From positions 4,092,001-4,156,000 of the forward strand of contig NC_047063.1 in the NCBI RefSeq assembly GCF_902459465.1: 64,000 nt of DNA, written 5' to 3'. Under the pieces are notes generated by a model. The model saw only the letters and a list, made by a program, of their open reading frames with translations. It was not told the origin of the DNA and did not search any database. Below, piece by piece: positions 47,801 through 59,865 of the stretch (positions are counted from its first letter, which is position 1; each line of letters opens with the position of its first letter). This DNA comes from Asterias rubens. Its lineage: Eukaryota; Echinodermata; Asteroidea; Forcipulatida; Asteriidae. Position numbers and translations under genes: made by a program.

Positions 47801-49270
47801 GGACTGGAGTGTATAATGTAAGCCTTTCTTTCATTCTAAAGGGCCAGTCACACTGCAGCAATAAAGATAACAACTCATAAAAAACACATTTATTCAACCA
47901 ATCGTTGGCGTGCATTGTAATGCTTTCATATTCGTTATCGAGGCCTTTAAGCCACCCCTTTACCGTTTCTTTTTAGGACTAACTGTTCTAACATCAGGCT
48001 GGCCACTTTTTTTAACTCTCTTTCAATTTTTAGTTTTTTACCCAAGTCTTTTCTTCCATGTTATCTTAATTAAACTCTTGCAAGTTTTTGATCAACCCAA
48101 AAGCACACTCTCTCCAGTCCCTTAAAACTTTTCATCTTACTGATTTTCAAACAGCCAAATGTTTGTGAGCTGCTTTTGTGCTTAAATTCTCTTAAACTGT
48201 CCTAACCAATTGTATACAGACAATTTTATCCAAGGCTTGACTTTGTTTGGATTGGTCATCCAGTTGGTTGTGATGTGGAAAGCTCCAAACTCATGTTATG
48301 TTTACCGAAAATCATTTGTCAATTATTTGGTATTTGCAGGAAGTATCAACCGGGCTTTACATGTGTTGATACTTGATGCTTTACATGTAGTGGGTTGTTT
48401 TGGTAGCTCACTATCTTGTACCTAAGTACACCCTTGCAAGCAAACAAGCATATACGCGTTTTTTTGTGCGCTAACTTGGTGGTGCCTGCGGAACGAGTGG
48501 TGCGTGCGGATCGAAATGGTGGTGCCTGCGGAATAAAACTAAAGGGACCTGGACACGTGCACGTGGCATGTGGGGTCCTACTTCCGGCTCGCTCCACTGA
48601 GTGGTTGATCTTAAAGGTGCATTCGGGCTCCTCATCTGCTAGGATGGTGCCGGTGTAATCACAAATGGTTGACCAACGGAAGTAGTCCCTAAGTTCTTTC
48701 CAACTAGGGACCGCGCTAGTACAGTAGGGGACTGTCCCTCCTTTTGGGATGGCGGACCGGACCCGCCTTCGGGCGGTGCAAAGGCCCTGATGATCTGGAA
48801 ACCGTGTGGGGCAGGTATCCTGGGACCTTCACGTGGTAGCCCTGTTTTAGACGAACCTTACCAGGATGAATAGGCCAAATTTGAAACTGAAATATATTGC
48901 TTGTATAGGTCTACTTAACTATAAGATTGCCCTACAATCTTACTCTGTTCAATCAGATTATTAAAACAAGACTAATGCAAGAATATTTGCTTTGTTTTAC
49001 ATGTGAACCAACTGTGAGGTGGCATCTACAAAGGAACGATTGTCATCCATGACACAGCACCAAAGCCAACAGTGTCAGTTCTTAGGCGAGGCCTTAATAA
49101 ATAATAATAATAATTAACCATTCTTATATAGCGCATAACACATAGAAATCAAACATGTCCCTAAGCGCTTCAATGAAGTCACCCAGGAAGGTTCAAGCTC
49201 AACAGAATGGAGGGCTGACACCTGTTGCAGCCTCGCAACCATCAACATATTGCACATTTTTCAAACATTT
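47801..49270. other. Gene-free stretch with a GC-rich patch and a SINE fragment
   Basis: From 48480 to 48860 the sequence is markedly GC-richer than its surroundings and includes repeated GGTGGTGCCTGCGGA (48478 and 48521), a small hairpin-like CCCGCCTTCGGGCGG near 48763 and AAACCGTGTGGGGCAGG. I cannot assign it; the 5' region of an old retroelement is possible. Near 49090-49140 an AATAAT run precedes TTATATAGCGC, a SINE-like start. Confidence 0.4.
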
Positions 49271-49274
49271 ACAA

Positions 49275-49795
49275 AAAATCACAAGGCTATATATAGTATA
49301 AAATACTGCCTTGTAAATTTATCAATCTTATCTGCCCGAAGTGCAACATGGCATATTTAACAAAAAGCACTGTATATTTATAAACCTTTGCAAAATGTTT
49401 GCAAAAATAAAAAATTACAAGGCGTTTTTGATGAAACTGTGCCCAAATATTCCACAAGACTATATATTTAAAGCCTTGCGTTTTTATCAAGTTTTGCTAA
49501 AATTGTGCAAAAAAATTACACAAGACTCAGAACCTTGCGTATTCATCAAATTTTGCTCAAATTTTCCCCAAAAATTTGACAAGACTATATATAGCTTTGC
49601 GTATTTATCAAATTTTTCTCAGATTGTGCCCAATAATTCCTCAAGACTATAAGACTTGCGTTTTTATCAAATTCTGCTCAAATTTTGCCCAAAAGTTCCA
49701 CAAGACTATTGCCTTGCGTTTTGATCAAATTTTGCTCAAATTATCGCCAAAAATTCCACAAGACTACAGCCTTGCGATTTTATCAAACTCATGTT
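49275..49795 (+). repeat. Tandem repeat, unit about 60-70 bases
   Basis: About eight imperfect units, each with CTTGCGTTTTTATCAAATTT, then TGCTCAAATT, then GCCCAAAAATTCCACAAGAC and an ATATA spacer. Unit length varies through the TATATA spacer. There is no coding sense. Confidence 0.8.
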
Positions 49796-50073
49796 GTGTC
49801 GTTCCTCCAAAATTAAGATGTTACTAAATTTACCCAAAATCATTTGCCAAGTATTTTTCCAAAAGTGGCAGTCAGACAATCCTGGATAATCTTTTAAGTT
49901 TTCCTTTGTCTAATTAGGGCATCCCAGCCTTTATTACCAGCCCACTCCCATATTGGTGTTGTACTTTAAAACATGCAATCTATTAATCGATTTTCATGTT
50001 TCGTATTTAGCAGATATCTCCCTTATTTGAGAAGTTTTCTTTTTAAGCCATTCGTAGATGTCCACCTAAGTTT

Positions 50074-50459
50074 TTAAAGGCAGTGGACACTATTGGTAAT
50101 TACTCAAAATAATTATTAGCATAAAACCTTTCTTGGTGACGAGTAATGAGGAGAGGTTGTTGGTATAAAACATTGTGAGAAACAGCTCCCTCTGAAGTGC
50201 CATAGTTTTCAAGAAAGAAGTAATTTTTCACGAATTTTATTTCAAGACCTCAGATTTAGAACTTGAGGTCTCGAAATCAACCATCTAAACGCACACAACT
50301 TCGTGTGACAAGGGTGTTTTTTCTTTCATTGTTGTCTCGCAAATTCGATGACCGATTGAGCTCAAATTTTCACAGGTTAGTTATTTTATGCATATGTTGA
50401 GATACACTAACTGTGAAGGTTAGTCTTTGACAATTACCAATAGTGTCCACTGCCTTTAA
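50074..50459. mobile_element. Palindromic MITE, family A
   Basis: Full length, from TTAAAGGCAGTGGACACTAT to AATAGTGTCCACTGCCTTTA. Confidence 0.85.
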
Positions 50460-50999
50460 GAGCCAAATTATCATTGAACTCTTTTAAGTGTTTGTTTTTT
50501 CCGACTCGTTTTACTTCATTTTTGTTTTTTCAACTCTTTCAAACTTTTGATTTGTTACAAATTGGTTCTGGTACCCGTTATCTTTGAGACATATTTAATA
50601 TTAAACAACTGATCATTCCAAACGATTAGTTAAGCTGGTGTTGGGTTTACTAATTGGAACTTCTTTTGGATGAGGACACTTCAGATGGAACTTCATTCAT
50701 AGCTACATTGAACCTGTGAGTATTATAACAAATGTATTACTAACTTCGCCACATCATTGAACAACGACACTACAGAGTAAACTTCAGCTGCAGCTACATT
50801 TGGACATGTGAGTATGAAAAAACTTTCTTGAAAAATCACGCCACACGCACAACATGGAACGGAGCATATGCGGCCCCAGGCCGACGGTCCTGAGTGCAAA
50901 TCTTTATCAGAGCTATCCTTTAACTATCCTATTTCTCGCCCCAAAACTCCTGACAAACCTTCCCAAGAAATCGTCCCCCGAAAGTATCTACCAAGTAAT
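50460..50999. other. Gene-free stretch
   Basis: Unique AT-rich sequence with two short similar blocks (CTACATTGAACCTGTGAGTAT near 50703 and CTACATTTGGACATGTGAGTAT near 50794). No exon or named repeat is recognised. Confidence 0.4.
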
Positions 51000-52485
51000 C
51001 TCCTAGTCGTAAGTTTTTATTTCAACTCTTTTTTAACTTTTTTCAGCTCTGCCAAGCTCTGTCACCTCTTCCAAGCTCTTAATCAACTCTTCCAATTTGT
51101 TTTCTCAACTCTTCAAAGTTCTTTATAAATTTGTCCAAGTTATTCAACTCTCCCAAGTTCTTAATCAACTCTTTTCCAATTTTCTTTTAGCAATATCAAA
51201 TCTTCCGAATTGTCTTTACCAAAGCTTCGAAGTTGTTTCCCAAGTCTTTTAAGTTGTTTCACATCTCTTCCAAGTTTTTAATCAACTCATCCAAGTTCTT
51301 TCAACAACTCTTTCAAGCTCTTCATCAAGTGTTCCAAATTGTTTTCCAAGTCTTTTAAGTTGTTTTCCCAACTCTTCCTAGTTGTCTTAAAGACAGTGGA
51401 CACTATTGGTAATTATCAAAGACTAGCCTTCACAGATAATTTGAGAACTTGCGAGATAATAATGAAAGAAAAAAACACCCTTGTCACACGAAGTTGTGTG
51501 CGTTTAGATTGTTGATTTCGAGACATCAAGTTCTTAAACTGAGGTCTCGAATCAAATTCGTGGAAAGTTACTTCTTTCTCGAAAACTACGGCACTTCAGA
51601 GGGAGCCGTTTCTCACGATGTTTTATACCATCAACCTCTCCCCATTACTCGTCACCAAGAAAGGTTTTATGCTAATAATTATTTTAAGTTATTACCAACA
51701 TGTCTTAAACACTACACTTTAAAGTTCTTAGTCAACTATTTCAAGTTGTTTTCGCAACTCTTCAAAGTTCTGAATCGACTCCTTTTCAATTTTTTAAAAG
51801 CAATACCAACTCTTCCAAATTGTCTTTACCAAATCTTAACAAGGTGTTTCCCAAGTCTTTTAAGTTGTTTTCTCAACTCTTTCACGTTTTCCTTAACTAT
51901 CAACTCTTCAAATTGTCTTACCAAATCTTAACAAGTGTTCCAAGTCTTTTAGTTGTTTTTCAACTCTTTCACGTTTTTAAACACTACTCTCGCATATACC
52001 AAATCTTGCCAATGTTTTCTCAACCTCCAAGTCTAATCTCTATTTAAACTGTTTCTCACTCTCCAATCTTTAAGTTGTTTCCTAACTCTTCAAGTTCTTA
52101 AACACTACTCTTCAAAGTTTAATCAACTCCTTTCATTTTTTTTTAGGTATCAAATTTCCAAGTCTTTTCTCAACTCTTCAAAGTTTTCTTAAACACACTC
52201 TTCAAAGTTCTTAATCAACTCCTTTTCACCTTTTTAGCAATATCAACTCTTCCAAATTGTCTTTCCCAAGCGTCCAAGTTGTTCTTACAAGTCTTTTAAG
52301 TTGTTTTCCTAACTCTTCAAAGTTTTCTTAAACACTACTCATCAAGTTCTTAATCAACTCCTTTTCACTTTTTTTAACACATTATCAAATCTTGCCAAGT
52401 CTTTTTCTCACTCTTCAAAGTTTTCTTAACACTACTCTTCAAAGTTCTTAATCAACTCCTTTTCAACTTTTTTAGCAATATCACT
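51000..52485 (+). repeat. Pyrimidine-rich degenerate satellite ending at an assembly gap
   Basis: Repeats of CAACTCTTCCAAGTT, AACTCTTCAAAGTTCTTAAT and CAACTCCTTTTCA with variable spacing. A family A MITE is embedded at 51387-51708. The repeat becomes more regular towards the gap at 52486. Confidence 0.8.
51387..51708. mobile_element. Family A MITE inside the satellite
   Basis: From TTAAAGACAGTGGACACTAT to a degraded right end TTATTACCAACATGTCTTAA; about 60 bases shorter than full copies. Confidence 0.75.
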
Positions 52486-52585
52486 NNNNNNNNNNNNNNN
52501 NNNNNNNNNNNNNNNNNNNNNNNNNNNNNNNNNNNNNNNNNNNNNNNNNNNNNNNNNNNNNNNNNNNNNNNNNNNNNNNNNNNNN
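52486..52585. other. Assembly gap, 100 N
   Basis: Exactly 100 N, the conventional placeholder for a gap of unknown size, placed inside the satellite. The true distance across it is unknown. Confidence 1.
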
Positions 52586-52604
52586 TTTTGTGGAGTCAAA
52601 CATT

Positions 52605-52780
52605 TCAAACTCCTTAAATAGTTCACGACATTATAAGGAAAACCCTGCAATTTCCAGGCATATTTGTGTGCATCATTACATTTTCCTTTCAAACATCTCT
52701 TTAACCATGCATTTAAAACAAACCGTTTCAAATGCATTTCTTGGACCAACTTGCCCGACCCAAGGCAACGTGTCCCTTTA
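52605..52780. mobile_element. Family B MITE fragment
   Basis: Right half: GGAAAACCCTGCAATTTCCA to CCCAAGGCAACGTGTCCCTT. The left part is lost at the gap. Confidence 0.7.
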
Positions 52781-53399
52781 GGCCTAACTATCAACAAAAT
52801 ATTGTTAAGATCAAAATATAGCTCGTCATTGTGACTAGTAACCGTTGACCCAATTCACTTAATGTCATCATCACATATTCTTGTTAGTGTCTTTTTGGAA
52901 ATCAATGTCACTGTGTGTTATATAGTGCAGGGTGCATTTTAGGTGATACGACGCTTTAAACACGCTAACCATAGACTCCCAAAACCATGTGTGTTCAATC
53001 CACGCCCAACAATTCACTTTTAAGTGAAAATATCAAACAAAGGATTATATTGAAGAAGGTCCGGTTTGGATCGAAAGCTAAGGCCATCTACCCAACTAAT
53101 TATCATTTTAAAAATATTATATACAGTTTATCAATACAAACATACAATAAAAAGTAGGATACTTTGATGAAGAGCCATTAAATAAGTTTGACGTTTGATG
53201 AAGAGTGTTTTTATAAAGTGCATAAATCACCAACATGTCCCTGTAAGATTAAAGGGAACAGTCAATGAAAACTACACTTGAACAACTGTTTGACCAGTAT
53301 TTTGAAGTGGTCGGTAGTTTCAGCCAGTTTCACATAGACTTTCACACTTCACCATTGAAGTGCCCTTTAAAAAATAAAAATGGCCTTGCCCTCTCAATG
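52781..53399. other. Gene-free stretch with a Penelope-like terminal motif
   Basis: 53050-53090 reads TTGAAGAAGG, TTTGGATCGAAAGC, AAGGCCATCTA and recurs inverted at 63090-63132. The rest is AT-rich with no exon seen. Confidence 0.4.
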
Positions 53400-53772
53400 A
53401 CAGACACTGGACACTAATGGTAATTACTCAAAATAATTGTTAGCATAAAAACTTACTTGGTAACGAGCAATGGAGAGCATACAACATTGTGACAAATGGC
53501 TCCCTCTGAAGTAAACATTTTTTTTTTTTAAGAAGTAAGTTCTCGATAAAATATTTGAATTGAATATGAGACCTCGGCTGAGGTCTAGAATTCAAGCATC
53601 TGATGAAAGCACAATTCATGAGACAAGGGTTTTTTTTCTACCAATATTCTCTCGTAACTGTGTCGACCAACTGAGTTAAAATTTTCTCAGGTTTGTTATT
53701 TTTTAGCATGTTGAGATACAAAAAGTGATAAGAGTGGTCTTTGACAATTACCGAAGATGTCCAGTGCCTTTA
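53400..53772. mobile_element. Family A MITE, diverged
   Basis: From CAGACACTGGACACTAATGG to GATGTCCAGTGCCTTTAA; the most diverged full-length copy seen, with the core pair GAGACCTCGGC and GAGGTCTAG. Confidence 0.75.
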
Positions 53773-53844
53773 ACTTTCATGTATGTCTAAGGGTTTCTAA
53801 CTGGCTCATACTACTTGACAACATACTGGAAATAAATGAGGGGC

Positions 53845-54328
53845 TTAAAGACCTGCTTGAACGAAAATGTCAAGTCGTGGACTTTGCTGAATTCCACTTA
53901 AAATGTTTTCGATGAATAAGGAAATCAAGTCATATGACTATAAATAGGTTTCAATTGTGTAAAAAAAACAATCATTTTGTATGCCCTTGTCCAGAGCTTT
54001 TCTGCGAGATTTGCGAAAAGCCCCGTTACGTAATCACTCTCAAAACGTCATAAGTAGATAAAGCCGCTTTGTTGCAGCGTGGATGTATAACAAAGCAAAC
54101 TCCCACAAATGACGTCAGCGGCATTGTCCTTTGACGCCCGCTCTCAACGGCAGAAGTGTTTTTAGTTTTTCAAAAAACCTTTAGGTAGGGGCCTGATTTT
54201 TTACTCGATAATTACGAAAAGTTCAGAAGTGTACATATCAAAATTACATTAAAACGGTGAACAAGTGCATTATAAACAAGTAAAATCACCATTTCTGTTG
54301 AAAACATTCCGCTCAGGTAGCTGTTTAA
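53845..54328. mobile_element. 485-bp MITE-like element, family C, second copy
   Basis: Nearly identical to 6199-6683, same orientation, ending at GGTAGCTGTTTAA. Its few differences from the intron 6 copy include short indels. Confidence 0.75.
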
Positions 54329-54706
54329 AGTGGGTTGGTTGTTGATAGTTTGTGTGGCGTAACAGACATCCAGCCCGACTCAAACATGCGGCAACGTGGC
54401 ATTTTGGGTCCAGCACTGTTTGGGTCGGCTGAGTGATTGAGTGAGTGACTGGGTTATTTTGAGTAAAAGTATAGGACACAATAAAGGTTAGTTACACCAC
54501 AACTCTAAATTTTGTGTAAAATGTCTAAAGAAATAATGTTGATATTCACAAACCTTACAACAAAAATTACAGTTTACATATTTCTCGGATTGTATCAGAA
54601 CGTAACAATTGTATCAGAATTAGTATGTTAATATGGAAAGCGTTGTGGAAAGCATTGGAAAATGCTTTTGACTTCCTTCTAGGTTACTTTGGTCAAAAAG
54701 GATGAA

Positions 54707-55112
54707 GTTAAAGGCAGTGGACACTATTGGTAATTACTCAAAATAATTATTAGCATAAAACCTTTCTTGGTGACGAGTAACGGGGAGAGGTTGATGGTAA
54801 AAACCGTTGCGAGAAACGACTCCCTCTGAAGTGCCATAGTTTTTGAGAAAGAAGTAATTTTCCACGATTTTGATTTCGAGACCTCGAACTTTTAAGTTAG
54901 ATGGTTGATTTTGAGACCTTAAAAGGTCTCAAAATCAACCGTCTAAATGCACACAACTTCGTGTCCAAAGGTATTTTTCTTTCATTATTATCTCGCAAGT
55001 TCGATGACCTATTGAGCTCAAATTTTCACAGGTTTGATATTTATTCATACGTTGAGATACACCAACTGTGAAAGCTAGTCTTTGACAATTACCAATAGTG
55101 TCCACTGCCTGT
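54707..55112. mobile_element. Palindromic MITE, family A
   Basis: From TTAAAGGCAGTGGACACTAT to AGTGTCCACTGCCTGTAAAG, with an extra internal fold (GATTTTGAGACCTT with AAGGTCTCAAAATC). Confidence 0.8.
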
Positions 55113-55470
55113 AAAGGTCTGTATACATTTGGTAATGTCTCTGAAAATTAATGGCAATAAAAACTAACTTGGTAAGAAGGACAGCAGCTTTGAGTATAAA
55201 GCCTTTTGAGAAAAACTATTCACTTTGAAGTAGTACTGCGGTTATGGAAAAGATATCTGAGAAGCGTCACTGACAGTAACGCTTCTCAAATTGTGTATTC
55301 CAATTCTTCCTCAGTGGACATAACCGCTACAGATTTTTGGCAATATCTCAAAAAAAAAATGTACAACCTTTCGAAATGAAATTATCATGGGTTAGTTGTG
55401 ATCTACAACCAAAAAGGATCAAAACAAACAGTGGGTTCTAAATTACCAAACGTATACAGTCCCTTTAAAA
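55113..55470. mobile_element. Palindromic MITE, family E
   Basis: The ends AAAGGTCTGTATACATTTGG and CCAAACGTATACAGTCCCTT form inverted repeats, and the core has GAGAAGCGTCACTG with CAGTAACGCTTCTC. It abuts the family A MITE directly. A fragment lies at 652-690, and 60860-61080 looks related. Confidence 0.75.
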
Positions 55471-55479
55471 GTACTTTCT

Positions 55480-55700
55480 AAACCATCTCAGCTCCCAAGG
55501 GTGTACAGCCTGTGCTGCCAAATATGTAGCGCACTAAGCTAATCAATCACAATAACCATCTCTGCCCTCACACAGGTACCCATTTACCCCAGGGTGGAGA
55601 GAAGCTTATGGTGAAGTGTCTTGCTTAAGGACACAAGTGTCACAACTGGGGTTCGAACCCACACTCTGCTGAATAGAAACACCAGAGCTTGAATTTGAGC
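55480..55700 (-). repeat. tRNA-derived SINE
   Basis: On the - strand it gives a tRNA-like head with the reversed B box GGGGTTCGAACCC, then the body GGTACCCATTTACCCC seen reversed in the 4941 and 7954 copies. The tail is cut. Confidence 0.65.
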
Positions 55701-56799
55701 TATATCACAAGTTATTTTTACATCCACTCCTCGCTTATATTCACAGGTAAATCTTAACAGATTTAAGAATCTCAATATCCCCCCCAAAAACTTGTTAAAA
55801 GTTAAACTACGACTGTGTGGTAATCTGTACATAAACTCCCTATGCAAACCATCATACATAGTGACGGAATAGATTGACCGCACAAAGCATCATCGACCAC
55901 AATATTTGATGATAAACAATGGAAAAGTGTATGCCAGTATCCGCTAGACACAACTCTAAGCCAATGATAGCCTTTCATGCGGCACGATTTATCAACGATG
56001 GTGGTCAATAACATCAAGTACAATCCATCTATTCACCTCATCATAATCATCTTCAGCTGTGCCATTGTGAAGGTCAATGTCCCTATGTGTTGTACAGTGC
56101 AAATTTATGGCAATGCAGCAATCGACCCTTCCCATGAAATATGTACATTGCTCACAGCGCGTGCGCACCTCACTGGCAAAATGAGAGAACATTATTCTAT
56201 TAAGTATGGCAAATGGCTGTGTGAGGCAGACGCAATTGTGCGTCTGCTTAGTGCATGTTTCGATGGCGTTTGCCAGCTAAGGGTCTGTACATATAGACCT
56301 TTTCGCAAATACCATTGCGCAAGCGCAGACTGTTGAACGAGACGCATTGTTGGATAGATATGGATCAAATTTGATCACCAGCTAGACCACAATGCACATT
56401 ATTCCAAGCTTTACGCGCGCGCCCCAGTATTTGGGAAAAGGTGTGTAAATGTTATTATCATATTTCATGAGAAGGGTTATTTTTAACTTCTGAGTGCGGT
56501 AGAGTTGCTGTGTGTGACGTGCGTATGAGGGGTCAGTATGTGTTTGATCATGATGTCACCTTGTTTTACTGGAGTAGTCTTCTGAGGAAGGGAGCCAAAA
56601 GCAGAACAAGCCCTGAAGCCATCGTCGTTGCAGAGCCTGCCGTGGGTGGTGATATGGATACTACAAAAGGACAACAATCGAGAGAGAAAAAAAGATTAGG
56701 AGTGAAGTAAAAAAGTGATGTTAAACAGGGTGGGGAGGGAAGGGATTAATTTGGGAAGGACTGTATACCAGAACGAGGGATGTCGTGACATAGCCGTCT
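55701..56799. other. Gene-free stretch
   Basis: Moderately AT-rich with several short open frames, none showing domain-like sequence. A small inverted repeat GCAGACGCAATTGTGCGTCTGC lies at about 56226-56247. I see no exon. Confidence 0.4.
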
Positions 56800-57030
56800 A
56801 GTGTGATTGATCCAAATTACATGCACAGAATGTGGGAGTTTGAGTCCTGGACTGATCCGGTGCAACACTTATGTCCTTGAGCAAGGCACATTGTCAAGTG
56901 GATCACCTTAAGGGGATGCGACTTTTTGTTTCAGATATCAATATAAACCACAAGGGAAACTGACTGGGTAAACCAACGACCTCTGGATTAACGTGCCTGC
57001 GCTCTACCAACTGAGCTATCTAGCCACATT
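56800..57030 (-). repeat. tRNA-derived SINE(s)
   Basis: The right end, reversed, reads GCTAGATAGCTCAGTTGGTA followed by GAGCGC, a good tRNA A-box region, with a decayed B box. The body GGGGATGCGACTTTTTGTTT recurs at 58720-58745 (GGGGATGCGACC). Confidence 0.6.
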
Positions 57031-57207
57031 ATTTCTGTAGACATTTTACTGACAAAATTTGATCAAATAAATTTACAATATTGTGATAATTATACAGAAA
57101 CGAATGGCATCTTAAGGGTTAAACAAAGAGTCCAACCAATAACTCTGGGGTTGTATTGGTGGGGAGATATAATTCATCTGTGTAATTTGTCATGAAGCGG
57201 TACTTAC

Positions 57208-57327
57208 TTGTTCGGCAAGTTGATCCAGTATAACCAGACGGGCAGATACATTCAAGTCCAGATCCTACAACATGACATGTGCCACCGTTTGAACACGTAT
57301 TTGCAGAGCATGTAGCGCTCTCAATGG
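57208..57327 (-). CDS. EGF exon f
   Basis: Acceptor TGAGCAG at 57328-57334 (chosen for phase 1), donor ACAA/GTAAGT, 40 codons. It encodes [16 protein letters not shown], then [21 protein letters not shown] fits the O-fucosylation consensus. The acceptor tract is weak and an alternative AG lies a few bases downstream. Confidence 0.8.
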
Positions 57328-59830
57328 CTGCTCAGGCAAAAGATAGCAAAATTTTACATCAAATGGTGCCAGAAATAAGTCTTAAAAGTTCTGCGTCCCC
57401 ATGTCCAATCTGGCCTTTGGCCGTGTTGGATATAAGATGCAGAGGAGATATCTCTGCATTTTTCATGAGAACGTGTTTGATAATGAAATTATCTTCAAGT
57501 AAATTTGACGCGCAGGTTAAAATGGCGCAATACAGGGAGTTAGAAAAGTTCGTTGTTCGTCAAGATCGCACTCTTGTTAAAATTGATTTACCATTCAGAT
57601 TGAGAATTCAAGTCTTCTTGAAGATTTAAAGGGTTTGGGTATTCTTTGTAGTACACAAAACGCAATGTCCACAGGTTTACAAAAACTTACACGGTTTGTG
57701 GCGAACATTATTTTAGCATGTACAACAGATTACTGGTATTGATATTTAAATACCATTACTGGTAAATGCTGAAAAAAATTTCATCTCACTGAGATGGAAT
57801 TTTCTTTTCATGACATTGTTTTACTCATTTCTCAAAACTACAGCACCTCAGCAAGCAATATTTTAAGGGAAGCTTTCTACTATAATTATCTTCAAACTGA
57901 GTGAATTTATTTTAAATCTGTGGACATTGTGTTCTGTTATACATTGTGTTCTGCATGTAAAAAAACCAGTGCACTTATCGAAAAGAGCAGGGGGTTCGCT
58001 CCGGTGTTCCTGGCTGTGGCTGCTAAAATGCGCCGTAGTACCTTGTTAACCCTTATAAGGTGCTACAAAATTGGGTCTCAGAATTCATAACTTTCATTAA
58101 CCTCTATTTCTGTTACATACTAAGCGCCTTGAGTACCTTGTTGGTATATAAGACTTTGATATTATTCTTCTTATACTTACGGACATCGCAGTTTCTGCCG
58201 CTGAAATCTCCTACACAGGCACATGTGTATATGGTGTCGGTCCTCACACTACACAGACCATTATTCTTACACGGATTGGATTCACAGCTAAACTCGCCTG
58301 CAACAAACAAACAAAAACGTCACAAGAAGAGTCGGAATATGAAGCCTAACTTGAAGTTCATTCTTCAACCTAAATGATCCAAATAAGCTGCATGAGGATG
58401 AAGTGGTCTATAGACCATGTGATCTGTGACATCACATCTTCACAAAAAGAGCTTGGCCTTCCTGCAGGCATGATTTGTACACAGCTCAATGGAAGAACAA
58501 AGACCAATTTTCGAGAGCGGGATTTGAACCAAAGATCGCCAGATTTAGGTGTCGGTGCTCCAACCGCTGAGCTATTTAGCCCTTAGTTGGCAGTCTCCTC
58601 AATATTCATGTTTAGTGGAGCCATATCAGTGGCCATAAAACCGTTAACTGCCGTGAAGCCAGGGATTAAACTCAAGGTTACGATACAACCTGGGAAGCTG
58701 CAGCCAGGAGATAACCTTTAGGGGATGCGACCTTTTATTTCAGATATCAAATAATAAACCACAAGGTGAACTGACTGGGTAAATTTCAAATGATTTGGGG
58801 TTGAAAAAAAGAAAAAATTTACTAGAGCGGGGTATGAACCAACACGACCTTCGGATTACACCTCTACTAACTGAACTATCTTGCCCTATGTTTTGTGTTC
58901 TCTCTCTCTAGTCCTACATATGTTTCGAGGTCTCCCTATTTTTCAAATATTTAAACAGATATTCTAAAGAAAGGAAAAACTTCAGAAGTTTCTATTTAAC
59001 AATATCGTGCATATAGTGGCAGGATAAAGGATTTTTAATAATGCATGAAGTAACTAAAATATTCCTAGTCAAGAACAACGAAAAAAAACCTCCTTACCGA
59101 CTTCACAGTTCACACCGGTGTATCCGTCCTGACACGTACAGACATACCCCAATGTATCGTCTTCATAACACAATCCATTGTTCTGACAAGGACTGCTGTT
59201 GCATAATGACCTTACCACTGTATGGCAAAGAAAAGATAGTAAGAAAGTGTACAGGTCAATTCCAAATGGGTGACTTCAGAACACAAAGTGGCAGCGGACT
59301 TTCCATGTACTTTTCTAATTATTTGTTCATTCATTTGTTAACACTTCTTATTTATTTGTTTTAATTAACTTTTTATTTGTTCATTTATTTATTTGGTATT
59401 TGCTTACGGTCTAATTTCTGGTTTTGGTTTTGTTATTTTAAATTGTGCTTTGTGCATACAGATTATTTATATTGATATTTATTTCAAATTATTATTATTT
59501 TCCAAAGAGAGTATTTTATATAGTGTGTTTGCTTCCCTATGTGACAGGATTAACTGGCTTTCAAGCTACAGTGTTTAATTATACTTTTGTTGACCCTGGC
59601 CATCACAATAGGGTTGTTTTATAATTTCCTGTGCCCTTACTGTTTGTCTTGCTTTGTATTTACTTTTGTACATGTACTTATAATTATCTATTTGACATAC
59701 TGTCTGCTTGTATTTGTAATTGTTTAATGGCCAAATAAAGAATAAGATCAAGAATAAGGTAAATTTCTATATTGTTTTGCGTAGCTCAGGGCAAGAGTGC
59801 ATGTGTGAGATCTTGGACTTTTTCCAAACC

Positions 59831-59865
<35 letters not shown>

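Noticed and set aside
49275-49795. CRISPR-like array
   Set aside because: Units are imperfect and contiguous, without unique spacers of constant length, and the genome is eukaryotic.
55977-56336. 119-codon open frame on the + strand
   Set aside because: No domain, no splice-site context and no similarity to other exons here; it is most likely chance.
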